The notes beneath the pieces are model-generated. The model was given only the letters and a program-made list of their open reading frames with translations. It ran no database searches and had not been told where the DNA came from. A stretch of 64,000 bases of DNA from Suilimivivens sp009774465 (GTDB taxonomy: Bacteria > Bacillota > Clostridia > Lachnospirales > Lachnospiraceae), in the NCBI GenBank assembly GCA_947382645.1, contig CANDAE010000018.1, positions 1 through 64,000 of the forward strand, written 5' to 3'. Within the stretch, counting starts at the first letter, position 1; each line of letters starts with the position of its first letter. The position numbers and the translations under genes were made by a program. This document shows positions 41,603 through 49,846 of this stretch, piece by piece.

Positions 41603-41631
41603 AAAAGGAATGGCTCTTTATGAGCCATTCC
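41603..41631 (-). terminator. Terminator between dnaK and dnaJ
   Basis: On the minus strand GGAATGGCTC, ATAAA, GAGCCATTCC, TTTT: a perfect ten-base-pair stem about 30 bases after the dnaK stop. Confidence 0.8.
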
Positions 41632-41657
41632 TCTGCGGCATTTCCTCTGCACTATTT

Positions 41658-43532
41658 TTAAACTTCTCTATAATCTCCGTCAACTACATCATCTGCCGCT
41701 CCTGCATCCGCACTGCCCATATCAGGGCCTGCACCTGCACCCATGTCAGGACCTGCACCGCCTGCCTGCTGCATGTTTTCATACATCTTGGTAAACAGCG
41801 CCTGTGCACTTGTGGTAAGTTTCTCCTTTGCTGCCTTAAGTGCGTCCAGATCAGAGTCAGACATTTCCTGATCTTTGGTTCTTTCCAGAATGTCTTTTAC
41901 TGCCTGCATATCAGCTTCTACCGCAGACTTTTCGGAAGCATCAATCTTATCTCCTACTTCATTTAAAGCTTTTTCTGTCTGGAATACAAAGGAATCAGCT
42001 TCATTTCTGGCATCAATTGCTTCTTTTCTCTTCTTATCCTGTGCTTCAAATTCAGCAGCTTCCTTTACAGCCTTATCAATCTCATCATCAGACATATTGG
42101 AGCTTGCTGTAATGGTAATATGCTGTTCCTTGCCGGTGCCCAGGTCTTTAGCGGATACATTAACAATACCGTTTGCATCTATATCAAAAGTAACTTCAAT
42201 CTGAGGCACCCCGCGCATTGCCGGAGGAATTCCATCCAGTCTGAACTGTCCGAGAGACTTGTTGTCTCTTGCAAACTGTCTTTCACCCTGTAATACGTTG
42301 ATGTCAACTGCTGTCTGATTATCTGCTGCTGTTGAGAAGATCTGGCTCTTCTTTGTAGGGATTGTTGTATTTCTTTCAATCAGTCTGGTTGCAATACCAC
42401 CCATTGTCTCAATAGAAAGAGAAAGGGGAGTAACATCCAGAAGAAGGATCTCACCTGCGCCTGCGTCGCCCGCTAATTTACCACCCTGGATGGAAGCGCC
42501 TAGCGCTACACATTCATCAGGGTTAAGGCTCTTGCTGGGCTCATGTCCTGTGAGCTGTTTTACCTTATCCTGTACAGCAGGAATACGTGTGGAGCCGCCT
42601 ACCAGTAATACCTGCCCCAGATCGGAATTTGTAAGTCCTGCATCCTTCATGGCGTTCTGAACAGGGATTGCTGTTCTCTCCACCAGATCATGTGTCAGTT
42701 CATCAAATTTTGCTCTGGAAAGGTTCATATCAAAATGCTTGGGACCTTCTGCCGTGGCTGTGATGAAAGGAAGGTTGATGTTTGTTGTTGTAGCTGAAGA
42801 CAATTCTTTCTTTGCCTTTTCTGCTGCTTCTTTTAATCTTTGAAGAGCCATCTTATCATTGGATAAGTCAACGCCTTCTGCCTTCTTAAACTCCTCAATC
42901 ATCCACTGTGTAAGCTTATTGTCAAAATCATCACCGCCAAGGTGTGTATCACCATTGGTTGCCAGAACTTCAATTACACCGTCACCAATTTCAATAATGG
43001 AAACGTCAAAGGTACCGCCGCCTAAGTCATATACCATGATCTTCTGTTCTTTTTCATTGTCAAGTCCATAAGCAAGGGCTGCTGCTGTAGGCTCATTAAT
43101 AATACGTTTTACGTCAAGGCCCGCAATCTTTCCTGCATCCTTGGTAGCCTGACGCTGTGCGTCGTTAAAGTATGCCGGGACGGTAATAACAGCCTCAGTT
43201 ACCTTTTCTCCCAAATAGCTTTCAGCATCTGCTTTCAGCTTTTGAAGGATCATTGCAGAAATCTGCTGGGGAGAGTATTTTTTCTCATCAATGGTGCGGC
43301 CTCTGTCTGTACCCATATCTCTCTTAATGGATGAAATGGTCTTTTCCGCGTTGGTTACTGCCTGACGCTTTGCAGGTTCACCGATTAATCTCTCTCCTGT
43401 TTTTGTAAATGCCACTACGGAAGGTGTTGTTCTTGCTCCTTCTGCGTTTGCAATGACAGTGGGCTTTCCACCTTCCATAACTGCTACACAACTGTTTGTT
43501 GTACCTAAGTCAATACCAATTATCTTACTCAT
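41658..43532 (-). CDS. dnaK: Chaperone DnaK (Hsp70)
   Basis: ATP-driven folding chaperone, 624 residues. Nucleotide-binding domain: IIGIDLGTTNSCVAVMEGG at the start, DLGGGTFDVSI and VLLVGGSTRIPAVQ. After the DVTPLSLSIETMGG linker region comes the substrate-binding domain, then a helical lid. The tail is Gly/Ala/Met-rich (GAGPDMGAGAGPDMG) and ends in DGDYREV, a variant of the EEVD-like ending. Third gene of hrcA-grpE-dnaK-dnaJ, with a TAAGGAGGAG ribosome site. Confidence 0.97.
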   Translation of the reverse strand: MSKIIGIDLGTTNSCVAVMEGGKPTVIANAEGARTTPSVVAFTKTGERLIGEPAKRQAVTNAEKTISSIKRDMGTDRGRTIDEKKYSPQQISAMILQKLKADAESYLGEKVTEAVITVPAYFNDAQRQATKDAGKIAGLDVKRIINEPTAAALAYGLDNEKEQKIMVYDLGGGTFDVSIIEIGDGVIEVLATNGDTHLGGDDFDNKLTQWMIEEFKKAEGVDLSNDKMALQRLKEAAEKAKKELSSATTTNINLPFITATAEGPKHFDMNLSRAKFDELTHDLVERTAIPVQNAMKDAGLTNSDLGQVLLVGGSTRIPAVQDKVKQLTGHEPSKSLNPDECVALGASIQGGKLAGDAGAGEILLLDVTPLSLSIETMGGIATRLIERNTTIPTKKSQIFSTAADNQTAVDINVLQGERQFARDNKSLGQFRLDGIPPAMRGVPQIEVTFDIDANGIVNVSAKDLGTGKEQHITITASSNMSDDEIDKAVKEAAEFEAQDKKRKEAIDARNEADSFVFQTEKALNEVGDKIDASEKSAVEADMQAVKDILERTKDQEMSDSDLDALKAAKEKLTTSAQALFTKMYENMQQAGGAGPDMGAGAGPDMGSADAGAADDVVDGDYREV

Positions 43533-43584
43533 AATTATCTCCTCCTTAAATATTTGGCTTGATTTCTATTTTTATTTATCTTAT

Positions 43585-44214
43585 TTAACTTACAACAGCT
43601 ACCATACTGTGTCTGACTACGCTGTCTCTGTAGGTATACCCCTTTTGCAGTTCCTGTGCGATTATACCTGATTCGTATTCCTCGCTTTCCACCTGCATCA
43701 CTGCGTTATGAAAATCAGGATTAAATTCCTCTCCTATCGCAGGAATGGGCTTTACTTCGATTTTTTCCAGCTCGGTAATAAGCTGTTTATAGATCATTTC
43801 CATTCCTTCTACAAAAGGCAGGTTCTTTTCTTCTTCCGGAACGGTTGCCAGACCTCTTTCAAAATTATCCACAACAGGAAGTATCTTTTCGATAACGCTT
43901 TTCGCCCCTGTTTCAAACATTGCTGTCTTTTCTTTCTCGGAACGCTTTCTAAAGTTATCGAACTCCGCCATCTGACGTTTCACCCGATCTTCCAGTTCAT
44001 CAATCTTTTCTTTCAGAGCATCCTGCTTCTTGTCAGCTTTAAATTTCCGTCTGGCTGCTTTTTTTTCTTCCTTTGAATCATTCTCTCCTGCAATCGGCTC
44101 TGCAGTTTCCTCCATCTCTTCCTTTTCCGAAGCAGTTTCTTCTTCCGGAGTATCCTGTATGACTTCCTGCGTATCAATATCTTCCTGCAGCTCTTTCTTT
44201 GTTTCTTCGTTCAT
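43585..44214 (-). CDS. grpE: Nucleotide exchange factor GrpE
   Basis: Releases ADP from DnaK. The 209-residue protein has an acidic, disordered N-terminus (about 1-55, rich in E), a long coiled coil (DALKEKIDELEDRVKRQMAE) with the conserved DNFRKRSEKEK, and a beta C-terminus (VKPIPAIGEEFNPDFHNAVM, VVRHSMVAVVS). The ATG at 44214 is chosen because AAAGGA precedes it by nine bases; an ATG three codons upstream directly abuts that site. Between hrcA and dnaK. Confidence 0.95.
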   Translation of the reverse strand: MNEETKKELQEDIDTQEVIQDTPEEETASEKEEMEETAEPIAGENDSKEEKKAARRKFKADKKQDALKEKIDELEDRVKRQMAEFDNFRKRSEKEKTAMFETGAKSVIEKILPVVDNFERGLATVPEEEKNLPFVEGMEMIYKQLITELEKIEVKPIPAIGEEFNPDFHNAVMQVESEEYESGIIAQELQKGYTYRDSVVRHSMVAVVS

Positions 44215-44235
44215 CAGCCTCATTCCTTTCTATCT

Positions 44236-45267
44236 TTATGTCTTTTTCCTGTATAATTCATCTAACTGGTGAGTAATTGTCTTTAAGGTTCCAACCACCT
44301 TATCATAATCCATCCGCTTGGGACCAATAATTCCTATTGTTCCTCTCATCCCCTCACCTAATTCATAAGTGGCAGTAACAACACTGCAGTCTTTCATGGT
44401 CTGAATCGGCGTTTCATTTCCAATGTATACCTGAATGCCTGTGCTGCTTTCATCTGCAAGTGTATCCTGTACAAGCTCCGTGAGCATTTGTTTTTCTTCA
44501 AATGTATTAATAATATCGCTGGCCTTCTGCTGATCTGCAAGCTCCGGATATTTAAAAATATTATTTGCTCCGCTGGTATATATCTCCAGATCTTCTTCTG
44601 CCTTAATGGACTCTGCTATGGCATCAATCACATCCGCTACAATATCGCTGTGTATGCCGGCCTGCTGCTTCATTGCCGAAATCATGCCTAAATTAATTTC
44701 TTCAAGAGCAAGACCGTTTAAATGAGTGTTCAAAAGAATGTTAAGCTTAAGCAGCGTCTCATCATCAAGGGCCTCTGATACCGGAATAATATTATTCTTG
44801 ATTACATTACCCTCTACCACTACTACCGCAAGAATCTGATTCACATCAACCCTGGATAACTGTAAAAACTTGATCTTATTGCTGTGAATCGTGGGTGCGG
44901 AAATCATAGTGGCATAATTGGTATTTACAGCTAAAAGCCTTGCCACCTGCTTAAGAAGATGATCCATTTTATCTTCTTTCTCAAGCATCATTTCCTTAAG
45001 CTCTTCCAGCTCTCTGTCCTTTTCCTCCATCATGGTGTCCACATAAAGCCGATAGCCTTTATCAGATGGAATTCTTCCGGCTGAAGTGTGGGGCTGTACA
45101 ATATAACCCATTTCCTCCAAATCTGACATTTCATTGCGAATCGTTGCGGAACTTAAATTTAAATCCGTATATTTGGAGATTGTTCTGCTGCCAACCGGTT
45201 CTCCGCTTTCAAGGTAATTACGGATAATGGCCTGCAATATTTTAATTTTTCTTTCACTTAACTGCAT
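44236..45267 (-). CDS. hrcA: Heat-inducible repressor HrcA
   Basis: Repressor of class I heat-shock genes that binds CIRCE. The 343-residue protein has an N-terminal winged helix (LSERKIKILQAIIRNYLESG, VGSRTISKYTDLNLSSATIR) and the long dimerisation/GAF-like C-terminus with IGIIGPKRMDYDKVVGTL. The ATG at 45267 follows GGAAAGG at nine bases and is preferred over one three codons earlier. First gene of the chaperone operon, 47 bases downstream of a perfect CIRCE element, so it regulates itself. Confidence 0.96.
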   Translation of the reverse strand: MQLSERKIKILQAIIRNYLESGEPVGSRTISKYTDLNLSSATIRNEMSDLEEMGYIVQPHTSAGRIPSDKGYRLYVDTMMEEKDRELEELKEMMLEKEDKMDHLLKQVARLLAVNTNYATMISAPTIHSNKIKFLQLSRVDVNQILAVVVVEGNVIKNNIIPVSEALDDETLLKLNILLNTHLNGLALEEINLGMISAMKQQAGIHSDIVADVIDAIAESIKAEEDLEIYTSGANNIFKYPELADQQKASDIINTFEEKQMLTELVQDTLADESSTGIQVYIGNETPIQTMKDCSVVTATYELGEGMRGTIGIIGPKRMDYDKVVGTLKTITHQLDELYRKKT

Positions 45268-45313
45268 CTCCACCATCCTTTCCGCCTGTCAGCATCAAAT
45301 GTGACTGCTGTTG

Positions 45314-45340
45314 TTAGCACTCACGCAGGTGGAGTGCTAA
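45314..45340. promoter_or_regulatory. CIRCE operator
   Basis: TTAGCACTC, nine bases, GAGTGCTAA: an exact match to the CIRCE consensus bound by HrcA. It lies 14 bases downstream of the -10 box of the chaperone operon. Confidence 0.97.
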
Positions 45341-45354
45341 CACCTTCTTAACCT

Positions 45355-45383
45355 AAAATATCACTTACCTTATTTATTGTCAA
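45355..45383 (-). promoter_or_regulatory. Promoter of hrcA-grpE-dnaK-dnaJ
   Basis: TTGACA (45383-45378), a 17-base spacer and TATTTT (45360-45355) on the minus strand, immediately upstream of CIRCE. Confidence 0.85.
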
Positions 45384-45417
45384 CCTATACTGCATAAAAT
45401 AATTATTAAATAATTAT

Positions 45418-45446
45418 AAAAAGGATACTGCCGAAACAGTATCCTT
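45418..45446 (-). terminator. Terminator of the Lys/Ala-rich protein gene
   Basis: On the minus strand AAGGATACTG, TTTCGG, CAGTATCCTT, TTT: a perfect ten-base-pair stem. Confidence 0.85.
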
Positions 45447-45473
45447 ACGCTTGAACAGCTATATTCTTTTTAA

Positions 45474-45917
45474 TTAAATAAAGAAGCTTCCTGTAACATC
45501 ACCGTTGATAACATAATATGTAGTGTTCTCTTCCGGCTTAACATAAAGTTCAATGCTCTTAAGATCTTCTTCCTTACCGCCTAAGTCGTATTTCCATACG
45601 TCTCTGCAGCTCTTTAATAAATCGTCAGGCGTATATGATTTACCCCTGAACTGGAAGTTAACAGCTTCAGTTACTACTGTTTTCTTAACTGTTTCCTTCT
45701 TGGGCGCTGCTTCTTTCTTAGCTGCTGCTGTCTTTTTTGCAGGTGCCTTTGCTGCCTTCTTAACAGGCGCTTTCTTTACTTCTGTCTTAACCTCTGCCTT
45801 AGGAGCCTCTTTCACTTCTGCCTTAACCTCTGCTGCCTTAACTTCTACAGGCTTAACCTCTTTAGCAGGTGCTGCCTTAGCAACTGCCTTTGCTGTTTCT
45901 TTCTTTGTTACTGCCAT
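45474..45917 (-). CDS. Lys/Ala-rich protein with conserved C-terminal domain (DUF6465-like)
   Basis: A 147-residue basic protein. Residues 1 to about 78 are almost only K, A, E, V and P in repeats of the AAKxEVK and KKAPAKK kind, resembling histone H1-like tails. Residues about 80-147 form a compact domain: NFQFRGKSYTPDDLLKSC and ELYVKPEENTTYYVINGD. I recall the latter as DUF6465, common in Lachnospiraceae (name from memory). The tail suggests nucleic-acid or polyanion binding, but this is inference. The ATG at 45917 follows AAAGGAG. Confidence 0.8.
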   Translation of the reverse strand: MAVTKKETAKAVAKAAPAKEVKPVEVKAAEVKAEVKEAPKAEVKTEVKKAPVKKAAKAPAKKTAAAKKEAAPKKETVKKTVVTEAVNFQFRGKSYTPDDLLKSCRDVWKYDLGGKEEDLKSIELYVKPEENTTYYVINGDVTGSFFI

Positions 45918-46054
45918 GATGCAAACTCCTTTCACCTAGAGAAAAATTCCCTTTTTTTGCACACATATAGATAAATTCATTGTTTCATGGGAAATAGCAT
46001 ACTCCATATTTTCCCTTTTGTCAACTAATTACTAAATTTTCGTCACAATTCTAT

Positions 46055-46435
46055 TTACCACAGAACCTTAACATTATACAGTGGTATTGTTCTGTCTTTC
46101 GTAATAATTATCAGATTTTCTGCAATAGATTGTGAAATAATCAATCGGTCAAATGGATCTCCATGAATCATGGGAAGTCGTCCAATTTCGTCAAGGTGAA
46201 ATGGTTTTATAGGAAGAACATCGAATTGCTCCCTTTCACAAGTTTGCGCAATCCTGGAAATTGAACTTTTAATTTCCAATTTTCCAATGCTGGACTTAAT
46301 CGCAATTTCCCACATGGAAACAATACTTACACTGATTTTTTCGTCATCATGGTAAATTACGTCTAATGCTCTTTTTGAAAGTTTTTCACTATCATATAAG
46401 AAAAATAGCAAAGCGTTTGTGTCCAATAAATACAT
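46055..46435 (-). CDS. PIN-domain toxin (VapC-like)
   Basis: Predicted ribonuclease toxin, 126 residues. PIN acidic residues: Asp5 in YLLDTNALLF, Glu in SMWEIAIKSSIGKLE (about 43) and Asp in GDPFDRLIISQ (about 94), with a later Asp in IITKDRTI. The SMWEIAIK and HGDPFDR phrases mark the PIN subgroup paired with DUF2281-type antitoxins. The start overlaps the antitoxin stop by one base (TAATG). The pair lies in the most AT-rich part of the window. Confidence 0.9.
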   Translation of the reverse strand: MYLLDTNALLFFLYDSEKLSKRALDVIYHDDEKISVSIVSMWEIAIKSSIGKLEIKSSISRIAQTCEREQFDVLPIKPFHLDEIGRLPMIHGDPFDRLIISQSIAENLIIITKDRTIPLYNVKVLW

Positions 46436-46665
46436 TATATATACTCCTTAAAGCATTCTGGTGTTTCGTCAAAATCCTCTGCAATCGAAATAAATTCATC
46501 TGCTAATGGATTTACCGATCTATGAAATGTAATGTCATTACGCATGGAATGCTTTGCCTGTTCCTTTTTCGATGCATATTTCAAAAATCTCATAAATTCA
46601 ATTACCTGCTCTATCATATCTTCGGGAAGGTCTTTCGCTTCTTTAACCAATGTATCATACGCCAT
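46435..46665 (-). CDS. Antitoxin of the PIN toxin (DUF2281-like)
   Basis: A 76-residue small protein, MAYDTLVKEAKDLPEDMIEQ followed by VIEFMRFLKYASKK, the helical opening of DUF2281 antitoxins. The acidic C-terminus (FISIAEDFDETPECFKEYI) probably wraps the toxin. The ATG at 46665 follows AAGGA at eight bases; an ATG six codons earlier is in the site itself. The stop overlaps the toxin start, so the two are translationally coupled. Confidence 0.85.
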   Translation of the reverse strand: MAYDTLVKEAKDLPEDMIEQVIEFMRFLKYASKKEQAKHSMRNDITFHRSVNPLADEFISIAEDFDETPECFKEYI

Positions 46666-46886
46666 AAAAACAAATCCTTTCATCCATATTTGTATTTATA
46701 TTTATTGAACTGCTAATATTCAATCATGATATACAACAATTTAAGTCGTACACAAAATATATTTTTGCCATTTTATAATTCTATACAATTTTAACTAAAG
46801 TATAACAAACGAACTCTGGAAAAACAATAAATTTGTAATTCTTCATAAAATTTCCCAGAATATCAGGTGTGCCAATGATACACTCT

Positions 46887-47741
46887 TTAAATCCCCTTCA
46901 ATCCAAAATATGCCAGCACAACAATTCCCAATACAATACGGTACCAGCCAAATACTTTGAAGTCGTGTTTTTTGATGTAGCCCATCAGGAATCGGATTAC
47001 TATAATAGATACAATAAATGCTGACGCCATGCCTGCAAGCAGAATCGTAAGCTCATTTCCTGAAAATGCAAATCCGAATTTAACCAGTTTTAAAAGGCTT
47101 GCCCCGAACATTACGGGGATTGCCAGGAAAAAGGTGAATTCTGCCGCTACTGTCCTTGATACTCCGATTAAGAGTGCCCCTAAAATGGTTGCTCCTGAAC
47201 GTGAGGTTCCCGGAAAAATGGCGGCAATTAATTGGAAGAATCCAATGATTAAGGCTGTCTGATAAGTAATTTCAGACAGAGAATTGATTTTGGGGCGGGT
47301 GTTCTTATTGTGATTTTCGATCATAATAAAACCGATACCGAAAACAATCAGGGCAATTGCAACGCATACGCCATTGTAGAAAAGACTTTCAAAATATTCG
47401 TCAAAGAAAAGCCCCACCACTGCCGCCGGTATGCAGGCAATTACAATTTTAAACCACATAATCCAAATGTCTTTTTTGCACCAGGAAAGAAATCCGGTTT
47501 TCTTAACAGGACAGGAATTGTTCTTTTTTCCAAATGGCCATATCTTATTCCAGAACAATACTACAACTGCAAGGATTGCACCAAGCTGTACCACCACAAG
47601 GAACATGCCCCAAAAGTCCTGCTCAACATCCATCTTTACAAATTCATCCAGCAGAATCATGTGGCCGGTACTACTGATGGGAAGCCACTCCGTAATTCCC
47701 TCCACAATACCAAACAGTATCGATTTTAAGATTTCAATCAT
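46887..47741 (-). CDS. uppP: Undecaprenyl-diphosphatase UppP/BacA
   Basis: Recycles undecaprenyl pyrophosphate for cell-wall synthesis and confers bacitracin tolerance. The 284-residue membrane protein has the two active-site motifs: GIVEGITEWLPISSTGHMIL (about 14-33) and FPGTSRSGATILGALLIG (about 180-197), within about eight helices. The ATG at 47741 is chosen because GGAGG lies nine bases upstream; one three codons earlier directly abuts the site. Last gene of the run starting with the aminotransferase and patatin. Confidence 0.95.
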   Translation of the reverse strand: MIEILKSILFGIVEGITEWLPISSTGHMILLDEFVKMDVEQDFWGMFLVVVQLGAILAVVVLFWNKIWPFGKKNNSCPVKKTGFLSWCKKDIWIMWFKIVIACIPAAVVGLFFDEYFESLFYNGVCVAIALIVFGIGFIMIENHNKNTRPKINSLSEITYQTALIIGFFQLIAAIFPGTSRSGATILGALLIGVSRTVAAEFTFFLAIPVMFGASLLKLVKFGFAFSGNELTILLAGMASAFIVSIIVIRFLMGYIKKHDFKVFGWYRIVLGIVVLAYFGLKGI

Positions 47742-47742
47742 T

Positions 47743-48600
47743 TCATTCATCCTCCAAAAACTTCATTAAATCTTCATAGCGCTCTTTTGCTTCCTGATAT
47801 CCTTCCTCGTAAAGAGCCTTTAATTTTACCCTGTCCTTTTCAATCCTCCCTACCTCACTTGCCTTCCTGGGCTGAATTAAAAAGGTACTGCCCTTTTTTA
47901 CCTGTTCCTCAATAAAATCAAGCGTCTCATTGTACGCAGTATGACGGTTTTTCATCAATTCATACACTTTAGGATATTTTCTGTAACGCAACTTAATCAG
48001 GGATGTCATGGAAGAGGGCTTTCTCCGGTAGCCCACTTCCTTTGTCATAATCACCACATTTTTACGATTTCCGTCTTTTATGGATTGACGCAAAGGAATG
48101 GCGTCGGAAATTCCTCCATCCAGATAAAGCTTTCCCTGAAAACTTACATTACGGGATACCAAAGGCAGGGAAGCGGAAGCCCTGACAGCGTCAATTTCAT
48201 TTTTCATGTCCTTAACAGGTATATATTCCGGCTGACCTGATTCTATGTTTGTAACTACACTGTAAAAGGTTCCCTGATACTTCTCATAAGTCTCATAATC
48301 ATAAGGGTACAGCTCATCGGGAATTTTACGGTAGCACATATCCGCACCAAACAAATCTCCCGTTTTTATAAGACTGTAAAGGCTGCAATAGTTTTTGTCC
48401 TCCAGATAGTCCACTGTCACATGATAGGCTCTTCCTCTTTGTCCGGATAAAAAGCTGCAGAGACTGCATGCTCCTGCGGAAACGCCATAGCAGGAAGAAA
48501 ACATAATGCCTTTATCCAGAAAAAAATCCAGCACGCCGGAAGTATACACGCCTTTAAATCCGCCGCCTTCCAATACCAGCCCTGCCTGAAACATATTCAT
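47743..48600 (-). CDS. Patatin-like phospholipase
   Basis: A 285-residue lipid acyl hydrolase. Oxyanion loop LVLEGGGFKGVYTSG (about 7-21), nucleophile elbow GVSAG (about 44-48) and catalytic Asp in YLDGGISDAIPL. FLIQPRKASEVGRIEKD near the C-terminus is typical of the bacterial YjjU-like branch. Cytoplasmic, with no signal peptide. The start is uncertain by two to four codons: ATGs at 48600 and 48594 and a TTG at 48612 are possible. It sits eight bases after the aminotransferase stop. Confidence 0.88.
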   Translation of the reverse strand: MNMFQAGLVLEGGGFKGVYTSGVLDFFLDKGIMFSSCYGVSAGACSLCSFLSGQRGRAYHVTVDYLEDKNYCSLYSLIKTGDLFGADMCYRKIPDELYPYDYETYEKYQGTFYSVVTNIESGQPEYIPVKDMKNEIDAVRASASLPLVSRNVSFQGKLYLDGGISDAIPLRQSIKDGNRKNVVIMTKEVGYRRKPSSMTSLIKLRYRKYPKVYELMKNRHTAYNETLDFIEEQVKKGSTFLIQPRKASEVGRIEKDRVKLKALYEEGYQEAKERYEDLMKFLEDE

Positions 48601-48608
48601 CACTTCTT

Positions 48609-49793
48609 TCAATAATTTTCTTTCACAAATCTACGCAAAGCATAAAGAGACCGCTCTACCTTCTCTGTGTCTATACAGTACGCCATCCTGAAATACCCCT
48701 GTACTCCAAAGCTGTCGGAGGGAACCAGAATCAGATCATATTTCAGTGCCTTTTGGCAAAAGATTTCCGCATCTTCTTCTAATGCTTTGGGAAAAATATA
48801 AAAAGTTCCGCCAGGCTTTACACAGGTAAATCCCAGTTCCTTAAGCTCCTGGTATAAAAGATTCCTGTTGGTTTCATAAACTGACATATCCGAGGTTTCA
48901 TCCAGCACCTCAGATACTGCTAATTGAATAATGGAAGGAGGGCAGTTATGTCCGATTCCCCTCGAAATCTGCCCGCATATGGCGCTTATAAGCTCTGCAT
49001 CCCGGCATCTGGGATTTACTGCCACATATCCAATTCTTTCTCCCGGCAAAGACAGGGATTTGGAATAGGAATAGCAGGATAAGGTATTATCATAAAATCC
49101 GGATACATAAGGCGCATCCACTCCTTCAAATATAATTTCCCTGTAAGGCTCATCAGAAATCAGGAAAATGTCATGCCCATATTCTTCCTGCCTGCGCAGA
49201 AGAATTTCCGCCAGTTTCTTAAGCGTTTGACTGCTGTAAACTGCTCCGGAAGGGTTGTTGGGCGTATTAATCAACACTGCTGCCGTTTTTTCATCCAGCA
49301 TTTCCTCAAATCGCTTAAAATTAATCTGAAAATTCTCTGTGTCTGCAGGCACTGCTTTCAGCTTTGCTCCTGTCATATTAACATAAAAATTGTATTCCGG
49401 AAAGTAAGGTGCAAAGGTAAGCACCTCATCCCCCGGCTTTGTGACGCAGCGTATGGCATGAGCTAAAGCTCCTGCCGCCCCTGTTGTGGGAAAAATATGG
49501 TTTCCGGTATAATTCATGCCGAACCTCTTATTTAAAGACTGTGCAATTTTATCTTTTACAGATGCAATGCCAAGGCTGGGGCTGTAGCCATGCAGCTCCA
49601 TAGAGCTTTTTGTCTTTAAAAGTTCTATCATCACCTCTGTAAACTTTTCAGGAACCGGAACGGAAGGATTTCCAAGACTATAATCAAATACATTTTCATA
49701 GCCAATTTCCTTTCCTCTTGCCGCCGCTGCCTCAGACAGCTTCCTGATTACAGATTTCCCTTCCAGCATTTTCTTATACTGTTCATTAATCAT
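48609..49793 (-). CDS. PLP-dependent aminotransferase
   Basis: A 394-residue fold-type I enzyme. Landmarks: FDYSLGNPSVPVPEKF, TPNNPSGAVYSSQTL, ISDEPYREIIFEG and the PLP lysine in YSYSKSLSLPGERIGYVAV (about 232-250). It resembles the aspartate-type aminotransferases of clostridia that close their sequence with a long C-terminal domain. Substrate unknown. The ATG at 49793 follows AGGAGA. It lies 54 bases after the cNMP-binding protein gene and is followed by the patatin gene. Confidence 0.88.
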   Translation of the reverse strand: MINEQYKKMLEGKSVIRKLSEAAAARGKEIGYENVFDYSLGNPSVPVPEKFTEVMIELLKTKSSMELHGYSPSLGIASVKDKIAQSLNKRFGMNYTGNHIFPTTGAAGALAHAIRCVTKPGDEVLTFAPYFPEYNFYVNMTGAKLKAVPADTENFQINFKRFEEMLDEKTAAVLINTPNNPSGAVYSSQTLKKLAEILLRRQEEYGHDIFLISDEPYREIIFEGVDAPYVSGFYDNTLSCYSYSKSLSLPGERIGYVAVNPRCRDAELISAICGQISRGIGHNCPPSIIQLAVSEVLDETSDMSVYETNRNLLYQELKELGFTCVKPGGTFYIFPKALEEDAEIFCQKALKYDLILVPSDSFGVQGYFRMAYCIDTEKVERSLYALRRFVKENY

Positions 49794-49846
49794 GTGTTTT
49801 TCTCCTGACAATAAATAAATTCCATTTCACAAAATTTTCTGCAGCT

